The notes under the pieces are model-generated. The model saw only the letters and a program-made list of their open reading frames with translations. It had not been told where the DNA came from and made no database searches. A program made the translations under genes and the position numbers. This document shows, piece after piece, positions 17,121-25,608 of a stretch of 25,891 nt of DNA (the first letter of the stretch is position 1; every line of letters starts with the position of its first letter). The stretch comes from JAVVPL01 sp036655775 (lineage in GTDB: Bacteria > Bacteroidota > Bacteroidia > Bacteroidales > P3): the NCBI GenBank assembly GCA_036655775.1, contig JAVVPL010000018.1:1-25891 (forward strand). The letters run 5' to 3'.

Positions 17121-17187
17121 CGCTTTTTTGTAAAAAAAACATATCTTTTTTTTTATTAAAAACCCTATATAATAATGCTTTTCTCTA

Positions 17188-17218
17188 TTGGTTTATTTTA
17201 AAACTTAGCGTAACTTTG
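17188..17218 (+). promoter_or_regulatory. Bacteroidota-type promoter for the lipoprotein-flippase unit
   Basis: TTG at 17188-17190, a 20-nt spacer and TAACTTTG at 17211-17218 match the consensus. The leader to the ATG at 17293 would be about 69 nt. This promoter and that of the exporter are back to back in the 216-bp divergent gap. Confidence 0.7.
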
Positions 17219-17292
17219 CTATCGAATTTTTATACTTTCTCTCATTGTCCCCATAGCAAGAGTAAGATAATTAAAATTAACATTATTTTCGT

Positions 17293-18426
17293 ATGAAAGT
17301 TAAACTCTTTTTACTGTTACCTCTTTCTTTTGTTTTCATTTTAGGTTGCAAAAGTGCATCTAGGCAATTGGAATTGGGCAATTATGATAGTGCCATTAGT
17401 CAATCGGTAAAAACACTACACCGAAATCCATCTAAAACTAAAGCCTTTTCGGTACTTCAACAAGCGTATGAATTGGCTAATTTCAATGATAACGAACATA
17501 TCAAAGCATTAAAAAAAGAAGGGGATCCTTCTTTGTGGGAAGAGATTTATTACACCTATGTGAGTTTAGACTATCGCGACAAAAAAATCGGAGAATTACC
17601 CGATTCGTTATTTTATCGTATTATTCCAAACCCCGTTGATTATAGTGCAGATATGGAAAATGCCAAATTAAATGCCACTAAATTTCTCTATGAAATTGCC
17701 ATGCAACTCTTGAGTACCAACACCAAAGTAGATGCACAAACGGCTTATAATTGTCTTTTAAGTGTGCAGAAATTTTATCCTAATTATAAAGATGTAGAAG
17801 AACAACTGGTCAAAGCGCGCATTATGGGTACTGTACAAGTACTCATTCGTATCAATAATTCATACCAATGGCAATCTTTGCCTTTTGAAGCTAAAAATGT
17901 ACTGTCGAGTTTCAATACTATGGCCTTAAACAAAGAATGGGTTATTTTTTCTACTACCGATAATTTGACTACAACCTACGATTATTATCTTGATTTATTC
18001 TTCGATTGGTCGATTGTACTTCCCATGTATTTAGATAATCGCAACTACACTATTGCCAAAGATATTACATAAATAAAAAAAATAAACGATTCTACCGAAC
18101 GAGAAGAGAAAATTACTGTAGAATGTAAGGTGAGTGAATTTCAGCAACGCAAAGTATGCAAAATGCGTGCAAGTTTAGAATTGATAAATATAAATGCAAA
18201 TCAAATTGCATATTCAGCACCTATTACTGCCGAATTTGTATTTGCCAATCAATGGGCCATAGCTAAAGGGGATGTACGTGCTTTGAGTGATCGAACCTTA
18301 GCTTTATTAGGACAAAAAGCGCTTCCAGAACCTCCCGATACATATATGCTTGTGGGTGTTTCTCAAGTAATGTTAAACGAAGTACAAAGAGAAATAGAAT
18401 ACTGCTCCTTACATAAAATAGAATAA
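17293..18426 (+). pseudogene. TPR-like lipoprotein interrupted by one in-frame TAA
   Basis: The frame from ATG 17293 gives 259 residues, then TAA at 18070-18072, then 117 more residues in the same frame to TAA at 18426. The N-terminus is a lipoprotein signal: MKVKLFLLLPLSFVFILGC with the lipidated Cys at 19. Residues about 25-65 look like a TPR-type helical hairpin (LGNYDSAISQSVKTLHRNP). The rest has no family I recognise; it resembles conserved hypothetical lipoproteins of Bacteroidota that would sit on the periplasmic side of the membrane. The part after the stop reads as ordinary protein (KITVECKVSEFQQR to EYCSLHKIE), so the gene was intact recently, or the TAA is an error. It shares a promoter with the flippase-like gene 10 bp downstream. 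It is divergent from the also-broken exporter. Confidence 0.8.
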
Positions 18427-18436
18427 ATTCAAGCGA

Positions 18437-19507
18437 ATGCAACAAGAAAAAATTTTAAATTTATTTTCCTTTCGCAAAATAGCAATTCCGATTCTTCTTG
18501 GCGTGTTGACGGCTAGTTATCTTGTATATAGAGATCTTTCAAAGACCAATTATACTGAAATATGGAATTCAGTAAGCATACAATGGACGTATCAACATAC
18601 ATTTTATCTTTTTTTGGCTATTTTTTTGGTTTTTTTACGCGATTTGTCTTATATCTACCGTATTCGAATTCTTACCGACAAAAAATTAAGTTGGCGTCAC
18701 AGTTTTCAAGTAATTATGCTTTGGGAATTTGCCTCCTCGCTCACGCCGTCTGTGGTGGGCGGATCGGCCGTTGCTTTATTCATTGTAAATAAAGAAGGAA
18801 TCTCTGGGGGAAAATCCACTGCAATTGTAATGGTCACGGCTCTTTTAGACGAATTATTTTACCTTCTAATTGTTCCATTTGCCATACTGATCGCGGGATT
18901 TAATAAGGTATTTGCCGCCTCTAGTGAATTTCATTTTTTAGGTAGTTCCTATTCGGCTTTTTGGATTTTTTGTATTGGATATTCTTTTATTTTTATTTTA
19001 ATTAGTATAATTTGTTATGCCATATTTATACGTCCCATTCACTTCAAAAATTTACTTAACAAAGTTTTTAAAATAAATTGGTTAAAAAAATGGCAACCCA
19101 AAATTGAAAAATGGGGCAATGATTTATTGCAAACTTCAGCTGAGATGAAAGGGAAAAAGCTCAGTTTTTGGGCTCGTACATTTGGAGCTACGGCCTTTTC
19201 TTGGACCGCTCGTTTTTTTATGCTCAATTGCTTAATAATGACCGTAAATCCACACCTAGATCAAATCCTCGCCCTAGCTAGACAATTGGTAATGTGGGTT
19301 ATTTTGCTTATAAGTCCAACCCCTGGAGGCGCTGGTATTGCGGAATATGCACTTCCCGTTTTTATGGGTGAATTTATTCCTTTGGGTTTAGCCTCCTCTA
19401 TTGCTATCTTATGGCGTCTTTTGAGTTATTACCCTTATATCATTGCAGGGTCTTTGGTTCTACCTTTATGGCTCAAACGCGTATACAAATCTAAAACAAT
19501 AAAATAA
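18437..19507 (+). CDS. Flippase-like (YbhN/MprF-type) integral membrane protein
   Basis: A 356-residue polytopic protein of the lysylphosphatidylglycerol-synthase transmembrane/UPF0104 family. About eight hydrophobic segments are visible (for example 14-31, 55-68, 128-157, 173-198, 250-270, 282-296, 305-345). Family signatures are EFASSLTPSVVGGSA (97-111) and SPTPGGAGIAE (293-303). No soluble aminoacyl-transfer domain is attached, so it is a stand-alone flippase-like unit rather than full MprF. Members are thought to move lipids or lipid-linked sugars across the inner membrane. The substrate is unknown here. It begins 10 bp after the interrupted lipoprotein and ends at a hairpin terminator. 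The nearby exporter suggests, but does not prove, a lipid-traffic role. Confidence 0.85.
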   Translation: MQQEKILNLFSFRKIAIPILLGVLTASYLVYRDLSKTNYTEIWNSVSIQWTYQHTFYLFLAIFLVFLRDLSYIYRIRILTDKKLSWRHSFQVIMLWEFASSLTPSVVGGSAVALFIVNKEGISGGKSTAIVMVTALLDELFYLLIVPFAILIAGFNKVFAASSEFHFLGSSYSAFWIFCIGYSFIFILISIICYAIFIRPIHFKNLLNKVFKINWLKKWQPKIEKWGNDLLQTSAEMKGKKLSFWARTFGATAFSWTARFFMLNCLIMTVNPHLDQILALARQLVMWVILLISPTPGGAGIAEYALPVFMGEFIPLGLASSIAILWRLLSYYPYIIAGSLVLPLWLKRVYKSKTIK

Positions 19508-19532
19508 AAGCGACCTTAAAAAGATCGCTTTT
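19506..19532. terminator. Bidirectional terminator between the flippase-like gene and gyrB
   Basis: AAAAGCGA (19506-19513) and TCGCTTTT (19525-19532) form an 8-bp stem with an 11-nt loop in the 70-bp convergent gap. On the + strand the 3' arm ends in TTTT. On the - strand the stem is followed by TTTTATTTTATTG, a better tail, so it serves gyrB as well as the flippase-like gene. The stem overlaps the stop of the latter. Confidence 0.8.
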
Positions 19533-19577
19533 ACTTCTATATTTATAGATACTTATTTTTACTAAATTGCATTTTAT

Positions 19578-21544
19578 TTACGCATCAATTTTTGCATATT
19601 TAGCATTCTTTTCGATAAATTCTCTACGAGGAGGTACATCATCGCCCATCAACATAGAAAATATTCTATCCGCTTCGGATCCATTATCAATGGTAACTTG
19701 GCGTAAGGTTCTAAATTCAGGATCCATAGTAGTAGTCCATAATTGCTCCGCATTCATTTCTCCTAAACCTTTGTATCGTTGAACATGTACCGTATTTTCT
19801 TTACCCGCCGACATTTCAGCAACCAAAGCTAAACGTTCTTCCTCTGTCCAACAATAGCGTTCATCTTTTCCTTTTTTAACTAGATACAAGGGTGGCGTTG
19901 CAATATATACACACCCATTTTCTATAAGTTCTTTCATGTGTCTAAAAAAGAAAGTTAAAATCAAAGTAGCAATGTGACTTCCATCCACATCGGCATCGGT
20001 CATAATAATTACTTTATGATATCTTAGTTTAGTTAAATTCAAACCTTTGCTATCATCATCCGTTCCTATACTTACGCCTAGAGCGGTATAAATATTTTTG
20101 ATTTCTTCACTTTCAAAAACTCGATGGGTCATTGCTTTCTCAACATTCAAAATCTTACCTCTCAAGGGTAGAATCGCTTGAAATTTTCTATCTCGTCCTT
20201 GTTTGGCCGTACCCCCTGCCGAATCCCCTTCGACCAAATATAATTCACATTTAGTAGCATCTTTTTCGGAACAATCGGAGAGTTTCCCTGGCAAACCAGA
20301 ACCTGTTAGTACATTTTTACGTTGAACTAATTCTCGAGCCTTACGAGCTGCATGACGAGCTGTAGCGGCTAATATTACTTTATTGACAATCAAACGTGCT
20401 TCTTTAGGATGCTCTTCCATGTAATTAGTCAACATTTCACTGACCAATTGGTCGACCGACCCCATCACCTCATTATTTCCCAATTTAGTTTTTGTCTGTC
20501 CTTCAAATTGAGGTTCTTGTACCTTTACCGAGATCACAGCGGTTAAACCCTCTCTGAAGTCGTCTCCACTAATCTCAAATTTGATTTTATCCAACAATCC
20601 CGATTTTTCGGCATATCCCTTAAGAGTTCGTGTCAATCCTCGACGAAAACCCGCTAAGTGAGTTCCCCCTTCATGCGTATTGATATTGTTAACATAAGAG
20701 TGTATATTCTCTGTAAATGAAGTATTGTACTGCATGGCCACTTCCACAGGAATATTATTTTTTTCACCTTCCATACAAATGGCTTCAGGCATCAATTTTT
20801 CTCGAGTTTCATCTATATAACTAATGAAATCTTTTAAACCTGCCTCCGAATGAAATATTTCTTGATCACAATTCCCTTCTTCATCCATTGAACGAAGATC
20901 TTTAATACTCAAAGTAAGACCTTTATTTAAAAAAGATAATTCACGTAAACGATCGGATAGAGTTGAATAGGAATATTCAAGCGTTGAAAAGATACTGGCA
21001 TCGGGCGTAAATTTTACATAAGTTCCTCTTTTTTCAGTTTCACCCACTTGTTTAACTGCATATAAAGGAGCTCCTTGTGAGTACTCTTGCATATAATGCT
21101 TTCCTTCGCGAAAAACTTCTACTTGCAAATGGGAGGCCAGTGCATTCACACAAGAAACCCCTACCCCATGTAAACCACCCGATACTTTATAGGTCCCTTT
21201 ATCGAATTTACCACCTGCATGTAGCACGGTCATCACCACTTCCAATGCAGAACGACCTTCTTTTTCATGCATTTCCGTAGGAATTCCTCGGCCATTATCA
21301 AAAACCGATATTGAATTATCTTCATGAATTGTAACATTTATTTCATTACAATACCCAGCCAAAGCCTCATCAATAGAGTTATCCACGNNNNNNNNNNCAA
21401 ATGGTGTAGTCCTCGCGTATTGATATCGCCAATATACATGGCAGGACGTTTCCGTACGGCTTCCAAACCTTCAAGTACTTGAATGTTACTTGCGGTATAA
21501 TTACTTTTTGCTGTTAAAGACTCTGTGTTTTCAATCTCACTCAT
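19578..21544 (-). CDS. gyrB: DNA gyrase subunit B (contains assembly gap)
   Basis: GyrB is the ATPase and DNA-gating subunit of gyrase, which introduces negative supercoils with GyrA. The start is ATG 21544 (an upstream TTG at 21550 is less likely). The N-terminal ATPase domain begins IQVLEGLEAVRKRPAMYIGD. After the gap it continues VDNSIDEALAGYCNE (with the catalytic and ATP-contacting Glu and Asn), DNGRGIP, and GGLHGVGVSCVNAL. The transducer domain follows. The TOPRIM domain has VEGDSAGG, PLRGKILNVEKA and TDADVDGSHI. The protein ends in RREFIEKNAKYAKIDA. GyrB rather than ParE is supported by the PLRGKILNVEKA and RYKGLGEMN segments. The gap at 21388-21397 shifts the frame by one base: the family has four residues (VYEV) there, which needs 11 unknown bases plus the visible C. 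I read the gene as intact. Confidence 0.96.
21388..21397. other. Assembly gap (10 N) inside gyrB
   Basis: Ten undetermined bases interrupt the conserved HHLVYEVVDNS stretch. The conserved length needs 11 bases, so the placeholder is one short and breaks the frame artificially. Confidence 0.97.
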
Positions 21545-21577
21545 AATCAAGCTGTTATTTTATTTTAAAAAACTAAA

Positions 21578-21585
21578 CAAAGATA
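21578..21585 (-). promoter_or_regulatory. -7 element of the gyrB promoter
   Basis: TATCTTTG on the - strand lies about 34 bp before the gyrB ATG, giving a short leader like that of ruvB. A TTTG occurs only 12 nt upstream, too close for the usual spacer, so the -33 box is unclear. Confidence 0.55.
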
Positions 21586-21638
21586 CAAAAAAAAACGCAA
21601 AATTACTACCTTTTAAAGGTATTTTTATGAACATTTTT

Positions 21639-23645
21639 TTAATCCATCAAACGCCAAGTAATTCCAAATTGAACGGCTCTACCAGCCAAACCATAATGCG
21701 GAGTTGCTATGGTTTTATATCCAAATAAACCTTGATTTACATGGGCGACTTTTACAAAAAGATTGGCAGATTTAACTCGAAAATTAACAAAGACATCGGC
21801 TAACATATAATTCCCAGTCGTAATTTCATTTTGCCAATAATACATCCCCAAAGCGGGCATATAAGCATCCGCTTGATATGGCGTATTGTAGTAAATATCT
21901 AAGCCGACATGAATGGTTGCTATATTTTTGATGGGAATAATTCCATAAATAGTTTCTTTTAAACAAAAAAGAGGAAGATGTAAATAATCGGGATTGCTCG
22001 AATATTGAGCCAAAAGCCTATTTTCCCAACCAAACCAACCAAAGATAAATTTTTTGGATAACATAGCTTTTGCTACAAAAAAACTTTTATCTACTTGTTT
22101 GGGCCCATCAGCCAACAACATTACATAATCATCTTTAAAATAACAACCCGCCAAAAACTCCCAACCTAATACTTTTAATTGTAATTCAGCATAAACTTCT
22201 TTTTCGGGAGTAAAATCATAATTAAAATAAAAATGATTGGATAAATAACGTTGTTTGACCCAATCGGTTTGCATATTTTTGATGCCCGCTTTCAATCGAA
22301 TACCATCTCGACCTCGATAGGAGGTATTACTACCTGTGTTGAATAAATAAGCGAATTGAAGTGCACCATTCAAATCGCCTGCATTATATCCTCCTAAAAC
22401 TTGTTCATAATATACATCTAGCAAAAAATTCTTTGATCTGAAACGCATTTCAGCAAAAGGAATCCATTGCACTATATTATTTTTTTCTATCATATCTTTG
22501 AGTTGGATATATTCATTTTTTACACCAAGTAAAAACTGCACGGGGAAACGTTTATTCACACTCTCAAAATCACTACTGCTATACAATAAAGTATTCGACA
22601 TTTTTACGATACGATTGGTATCTTGAGTCAAAGCCGCATTAAGATAAAAATGTTCATAAAAATCTTCCTGTGGAGAACTTTGATCCGTATAGACCGATCG
22701 ATATTGATTCAACTCAAAGGTATGCATTAAAAACCCATAGGAATATATATTGGGATGCAAACTATCCCCTTTGTTTTTGGCAAAATGATAGGAGTGTTTT
22801 AAAAAATAAGAATTTTCTTTCCAAGAACGATTTGCTTTTAATAAATTGACAGGTATCAACAAACGATTGGGTTCTATATTTTGCGTATACAAAGAATCTG
22901 TTACCATCCCCCCATTTTCACCTATGGTTATACTGTTGCGAATATATCCAAACAAAGCTTTATATTTGCCTTTTTTTGAAAAATAATTTCCATAAATTCT
23001 AAGATGATGATGCATCGTTTTTGAATTTTGAAAATAACGTGCCTTATTGTCGGGCATCTGCAACACTTTGTAATCAACGGTTAAGTTCAAACCTTGCGCC
23101 ACATTTTGTGAATGTACCACGCTAAATAAATCTTCTTTTCCAAAATTATTTTCATAACTCAAAAAAGTGTAGGCTCGCTTAGTTTGATAGAAAGGCGTAT
23201 TGGCAAGAGTATATCGCCAAGAGGCAAAGGGATCAACTCCATAGGAAAACCCCACCTCCTCCTTTAAGGTATATTCCATCAACTGATCAGGCATTCCCAA
23301 ACCGCCTCGATCTGCCCTAAAATCGGGTCCATTATATACAGGATTGAAACGCTGCACCATCCATAAGCCCGTATCTATGGGCGTAAAATAAGGCACCGAA
23401 GTTTGTAAGGTTTGATCATAAAAAAAATACGTACTGCCTGTATTGAGTTTTTTAAAAATTGCATACTTTGTAGTATCTTTTGCTTTTGAAATCGCCCTAT
23501 TTTGAGAACTATCCTTGATGGGCTTTGCTTCCATTCCCAATGGATTAGCCGAAACTGTACTCAGTAAAATAAATGCATTGCACAACAATATCCACCAACG
23601 TAAATAACACTTCACTTTCATTTTTTTCATGCTTTGCATAGACAT
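21639..23645 (-). CDS. Large putative outer-membrane porin (Porin_10-like)
   Basis: A 668-residue protein of the Bacteroidota 'putative porin' type. An N-terminal signal (MKKMKVKCYLRWWILL..., cleavage near STVSA) is followed by a region with DTTKYAIFKKLNTGS and then long beta-barrel sequence rich in Tyr, Phe and Asn. The C-terminus, AVQFGITWRLMD, resembles a last membrane strand. The substrate is unknown. The ATG at 23645 overlaps the waaA stop as TAATG, indicating translational coupling; Met6 at 23630 is an alternative start that also gives a good signal peptide. The gene ends the SPOR-trmB-waaA-porin operon. A 15-nt inverted repeat (21607-21621) lies beyond the stop but has no adjacent T tract, so the operon terminator is uncertain. 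Confidence 0.8.
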   Translation of the reverse strand: MSMQSMKKMKVKCYLRWWILLCNAFILLSTVSANPLGMEAKPIKDSSQNRAISKAKDTTKYAIFKKLNTGSTYFFYDQTLQTSVPYFTPIDTGLWMVQRFNPVYNGPDFRADRGGLGMPDQLMEYTLKEEVGFSYGVDPFASWRYTLANTPFYQTKRAYTFLSYENNFGKEDLFSVVHSQNVAQGLNLTVDYKVLQMPDNKARYFQNSKTMHHHLRIYGNYFSKKGKYKALFGYIRNSITIGENGGMVTDSLYTQNIEPNRLLIPVNLLKANRSWKENSYFLKHSYHFAKNKGDSLHPNIYSYGFLMHTFELNQYRSVYTDQSSPQEDFYEHFYLNAALTQDTNRIVKMSNTLLYSSSDFESVNKRFPVQFLLGVKNEYIQLKDMIEKNNIVQWIPFAEMRFRSKNFLLDVYYEQVLGGYNAGDLNGALQFAYLFNTGSNTSYRGRDGIRLKAGIKNMQTDWVKQRYLSNHFYFNYDFTPEKEVYAELQLKVLGWEFLAGCYFKDDYVMLLADGPKQVDKSFFVAKAMLSKKFIFGWFGWENRLLAQYSSNPDYLHLPLFCLKETIYGIIPIKNIATIHVGLDIYYNTPYQADAYMPALGMYYWQNEITTGNYMLADVFVNFRVKSANLFVKVAHVNQGLFGYKTIATPHYGLAGRAVQFGITWRLMD

Positions 23646-24919
23646 TATAATTTATTGAAAAGTAAAGAATGAAAATAGGGAGTCAGTTTTTGAAAAATAC
23701 AATTCAGTGCCCCTGTATGCTCTCTTACGTAATTCGCGCTTGCTTCTGAAGCCTGTTGACATGCAGCAGCAGAAGACAGCCATTGTTCTAAATATGCAGA
23801 CACTTCCGTACTATTTTTGATAGAAAAGGCCGCTTTTTTTTCGACTAAATCCACCGCTTCGGTAAATTTGTGATATTGAGGACCAAATAATATAGGCATT
23901 CCAAATACCGCGGCTTCTAGCACATTGTGTATTCCTTTACCAAAACCTCCCCCAATAAAGGCTATCTCCCCATATTTATATAATTTAGATAAAAACCCAA
24001 TTTTATCCACTATCAAAATTTGTAATTTTTCAATCTCTTTATATTGACATTTTTCCATATCCGACAAACATGCACAAGGATAGGAGGCAAATAAAGCTTG
24101 TATTTTTTTTATATGCGCCTCCCCTATTTCATGGGGCGCTATTAAATATTTTAATTGTGATGAATGTTTTGCAAAACATTCAGACAAAATCATTTCATCT
24201 TCGGACCAAGTACTACCACCAACTAATAAAGGAGTATTTCCCTTAAATTGAGCTAACCATGGATAGGAAATAATTGTATTTTGAATTTGAGCAACGCGAT
24301 CAAAACGTGTATCTCCACTACAATATACCGATACAATCCCAATACTATGAAGCAATTTTACGGAGGTTTCATCTTGCACAAAAAAACAATCTACATTCTT
24401 CAATTGCGCTACGAACCATGGTGCATACCACTTGAAAAAATATTGATTTGCACGAAATTTGGCAGAAATAAAAAAAGTAGGAACCCTCTGTGTTTTTAAT
24501 TCAATCAAATAATTGTACCAATATTCATATTTTATAAAAAAAGCCATAGAAGGCTTGATAATAGATACAAATTCCCTTGCATTTGTGCGCGTATCCAAAG
24601 GCAAATAACAAATTTTATCTGCTTTGTCATAATTTTCACATATCTCATATCCCGAAGGAGAAAAAAAAGAAAGCAAAATTTTACATGCTGGATACTGTTT
24701 TTTCACAGCCTCTATCAAAGGACGACCTTGCTCAAATTCACCTAATGAAGCACAATGAAACCACAATACACTCGCAGTTTCAGAAGAACGCCAGGATAGT
24801 AAATCTGTTTTCCAAGCTTTGCGACCTCGACAAAAAGCCCGTGCTTTGGCATTACCCAAAGAGGCTAAATGAAGAAAACCTGCATAGAATACAATTCCGA
24901 TAGTATATAAAAAACGCAT
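23645..24919 (-). CDS. waaA: 3-deoxy-D-manno-octulosonic acid (Kdo) transferase
   Basis: A 424-residue GT-B glycosyltransferase that adds Kdo from CMP-Kdo to lipid IVA at the inner membrane, the first step of the LPS core. A hydrophobic N-terminal helix (about 2-20) anchors it. The catalytic-base motif HCASLGEFEQGRPL holds Glu61. The C-terminal half has GGSTW (nucleotide-binding turn), PHEIGEAH, and the family signature GGGFGKGIHNVLEAA. The ATG at 24919 is 5 bp after the trmB stop. A TTG at 24928 in frame would overlap that stop and is a possible alternative. It is coupled to the porin by TAATG at its 3' end. Mono- or bifunctional Kdo transfer cannot be told from this sequence. Its presence implies an LPS-making outer membrane. 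Confidence 0.93.
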   Translation of the reverse strand: MRFLYTIGIVFYAGFLHLASLGNAKARAFCRGRKAWKTDLLSWRSSETASVLWFHCASLGEFEQGRPLIEAVKKQYPACKILLSFFSPSGYEICENYDKADKICYLPLDTRTNAREFVSIIKPSMAFFIKYEYWYNYLIELKTQRVPTFFISAKFRANQYFFKWYAPWFVAQLKNVDCFFVQDETSVKLLHSIGIVSVYCSGDTRFDRVAQIQNTIISYPWLAQFKGNTPLLVGGSTWSEDEMILSECFAKHSSQLKYLIAPHEIGEAHIKKIQALFASYPCACLSDMEKCQYKEIEKLQILIVDKIGFLSKLYKYGEIAFIGGGFGKGIHNVLEAAVFGMPILFGPQYHKFTEAVDLVEKKAAFSIKNSTEVSAYLEQWLSSAAACQQASEASANYVREHTGALNCIFQKLTPYFHSLLFNKL

Positions 24920-24924
24920 TAGCT

Positions 24925-25596
24925 TCAAATCTTTTTTAATTGAAAAGAAAGATATTTAATTTTCTTTCCTTGACTCAACCATTTTTGTTCATAAAATGTT
25001 TGAATGTCCATAACTTCCAGGTGTGAATTATTCGGATTATACAAATCGGCCGTAGCCATCAGTAAATGATGTCCTTCAGCCTCTATCACAGCATGTAAGG
25101 TGTATTCATACAAATCAATATCATCCGTTTTAAGATGAATAATACCCTCAGGTTTGAGAATTTGTCGATATTGCTGTAAAAACCAAGATGAAGTCAAACG
25201 TTTGTTTTCTTTCTTTGGTTGCGGATCAGGAAACGTTATCCAAATTTCATCCACTTCGTTTTGAGCATAACACAAAGTAATAAATTGAATACGTGTCCGT
25301 AAAAACGCCACATTAGTCATTTTTTCTTCATTGGAAATTTTACACCCATGCCACATACGCGCACCTTTGATATCCATTCCAATAAAATTACACATTGGAT
25401 GCCTTTGGGCTAAGCCCAGAGTATATTCCCCTTTACCACAACCTAATTCCAAAATAAGCGAATGCTCATTTTGGAAAAAATTCGATCGCCACTTTCCTTT
25501 TAAGTCTATTCCTCTTTTACACTCTTCTGTACTTGGTTGTAACATATTTGAAAAGAGTTCGTTTGCCGCAAATCTAGCTAATTTATTTTTACCCAC
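24925..25596 (-). CDS. trmB: tRNA (guanine-N7-)-methyltransferase
   Basis: A 223-residue SAM-dependent methyltransferase that makes m7G46 in the tRNA variable loop. The N-terminus MGKNKLARFAANELFSN is characteristic of Bacteroidota TrmB. Motif I is LELGCGKGEYT (49-59), followed by the acidic MDIKG (74-78), and the TrmB signature ITFPDPQPKKENKRLTS (120-136) plus HLKTDD. The start is GTG at 25596: no ATG or TTG lies upstream in the frame before a stop, and the GTG gives exactly the family N-terminus. GGAG lies directly before it. The stop is the only TGA used by a gene here. It lies 12 bp after the SPOR gene and 5 bp before the waaA ATG, within one operon. Confidence 0.94.
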   Translation of the reverse strand: MGKNKLARFAANELFSNMLQPSTEECKRGIDLKGKWRSNFFQNEHSLILELGCGKGEYTLGLAQRHPMCNFIGMDIKGARMWHGCKISNEEKMTNVAFLRTRIQFITLCYAQNEVDEIWITFPDPQPKKENKRLTSSWFLQQYRQILKPEGIIHLKTDDIDLYEYTLHAVIEAEGHHLLMATADLYNPNNSHLEVMDIQTFYEQKWLSQGKKIKYLSFQLKKI

Positions 25597-25608
25597 TCCA
25601 AAATTTGT

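Noticed and set aside
14899..18072. UAA reassigned to a sense codon in this organism
   Set aside because: Nearly all intact genes in the window end in TAA at the family-expected length, so TAA must still be a stop. Two exceptions are better explained as mutations or errors.
21607..21621. Inverted repeat TACCTTT/AAAGGTA as the terminator of the porin operon
   Set aside because: A 7-bp AT-rich stem with a one-base centre, and on the porin strand the T run is some 13 bases away; support is too weak for a feature.
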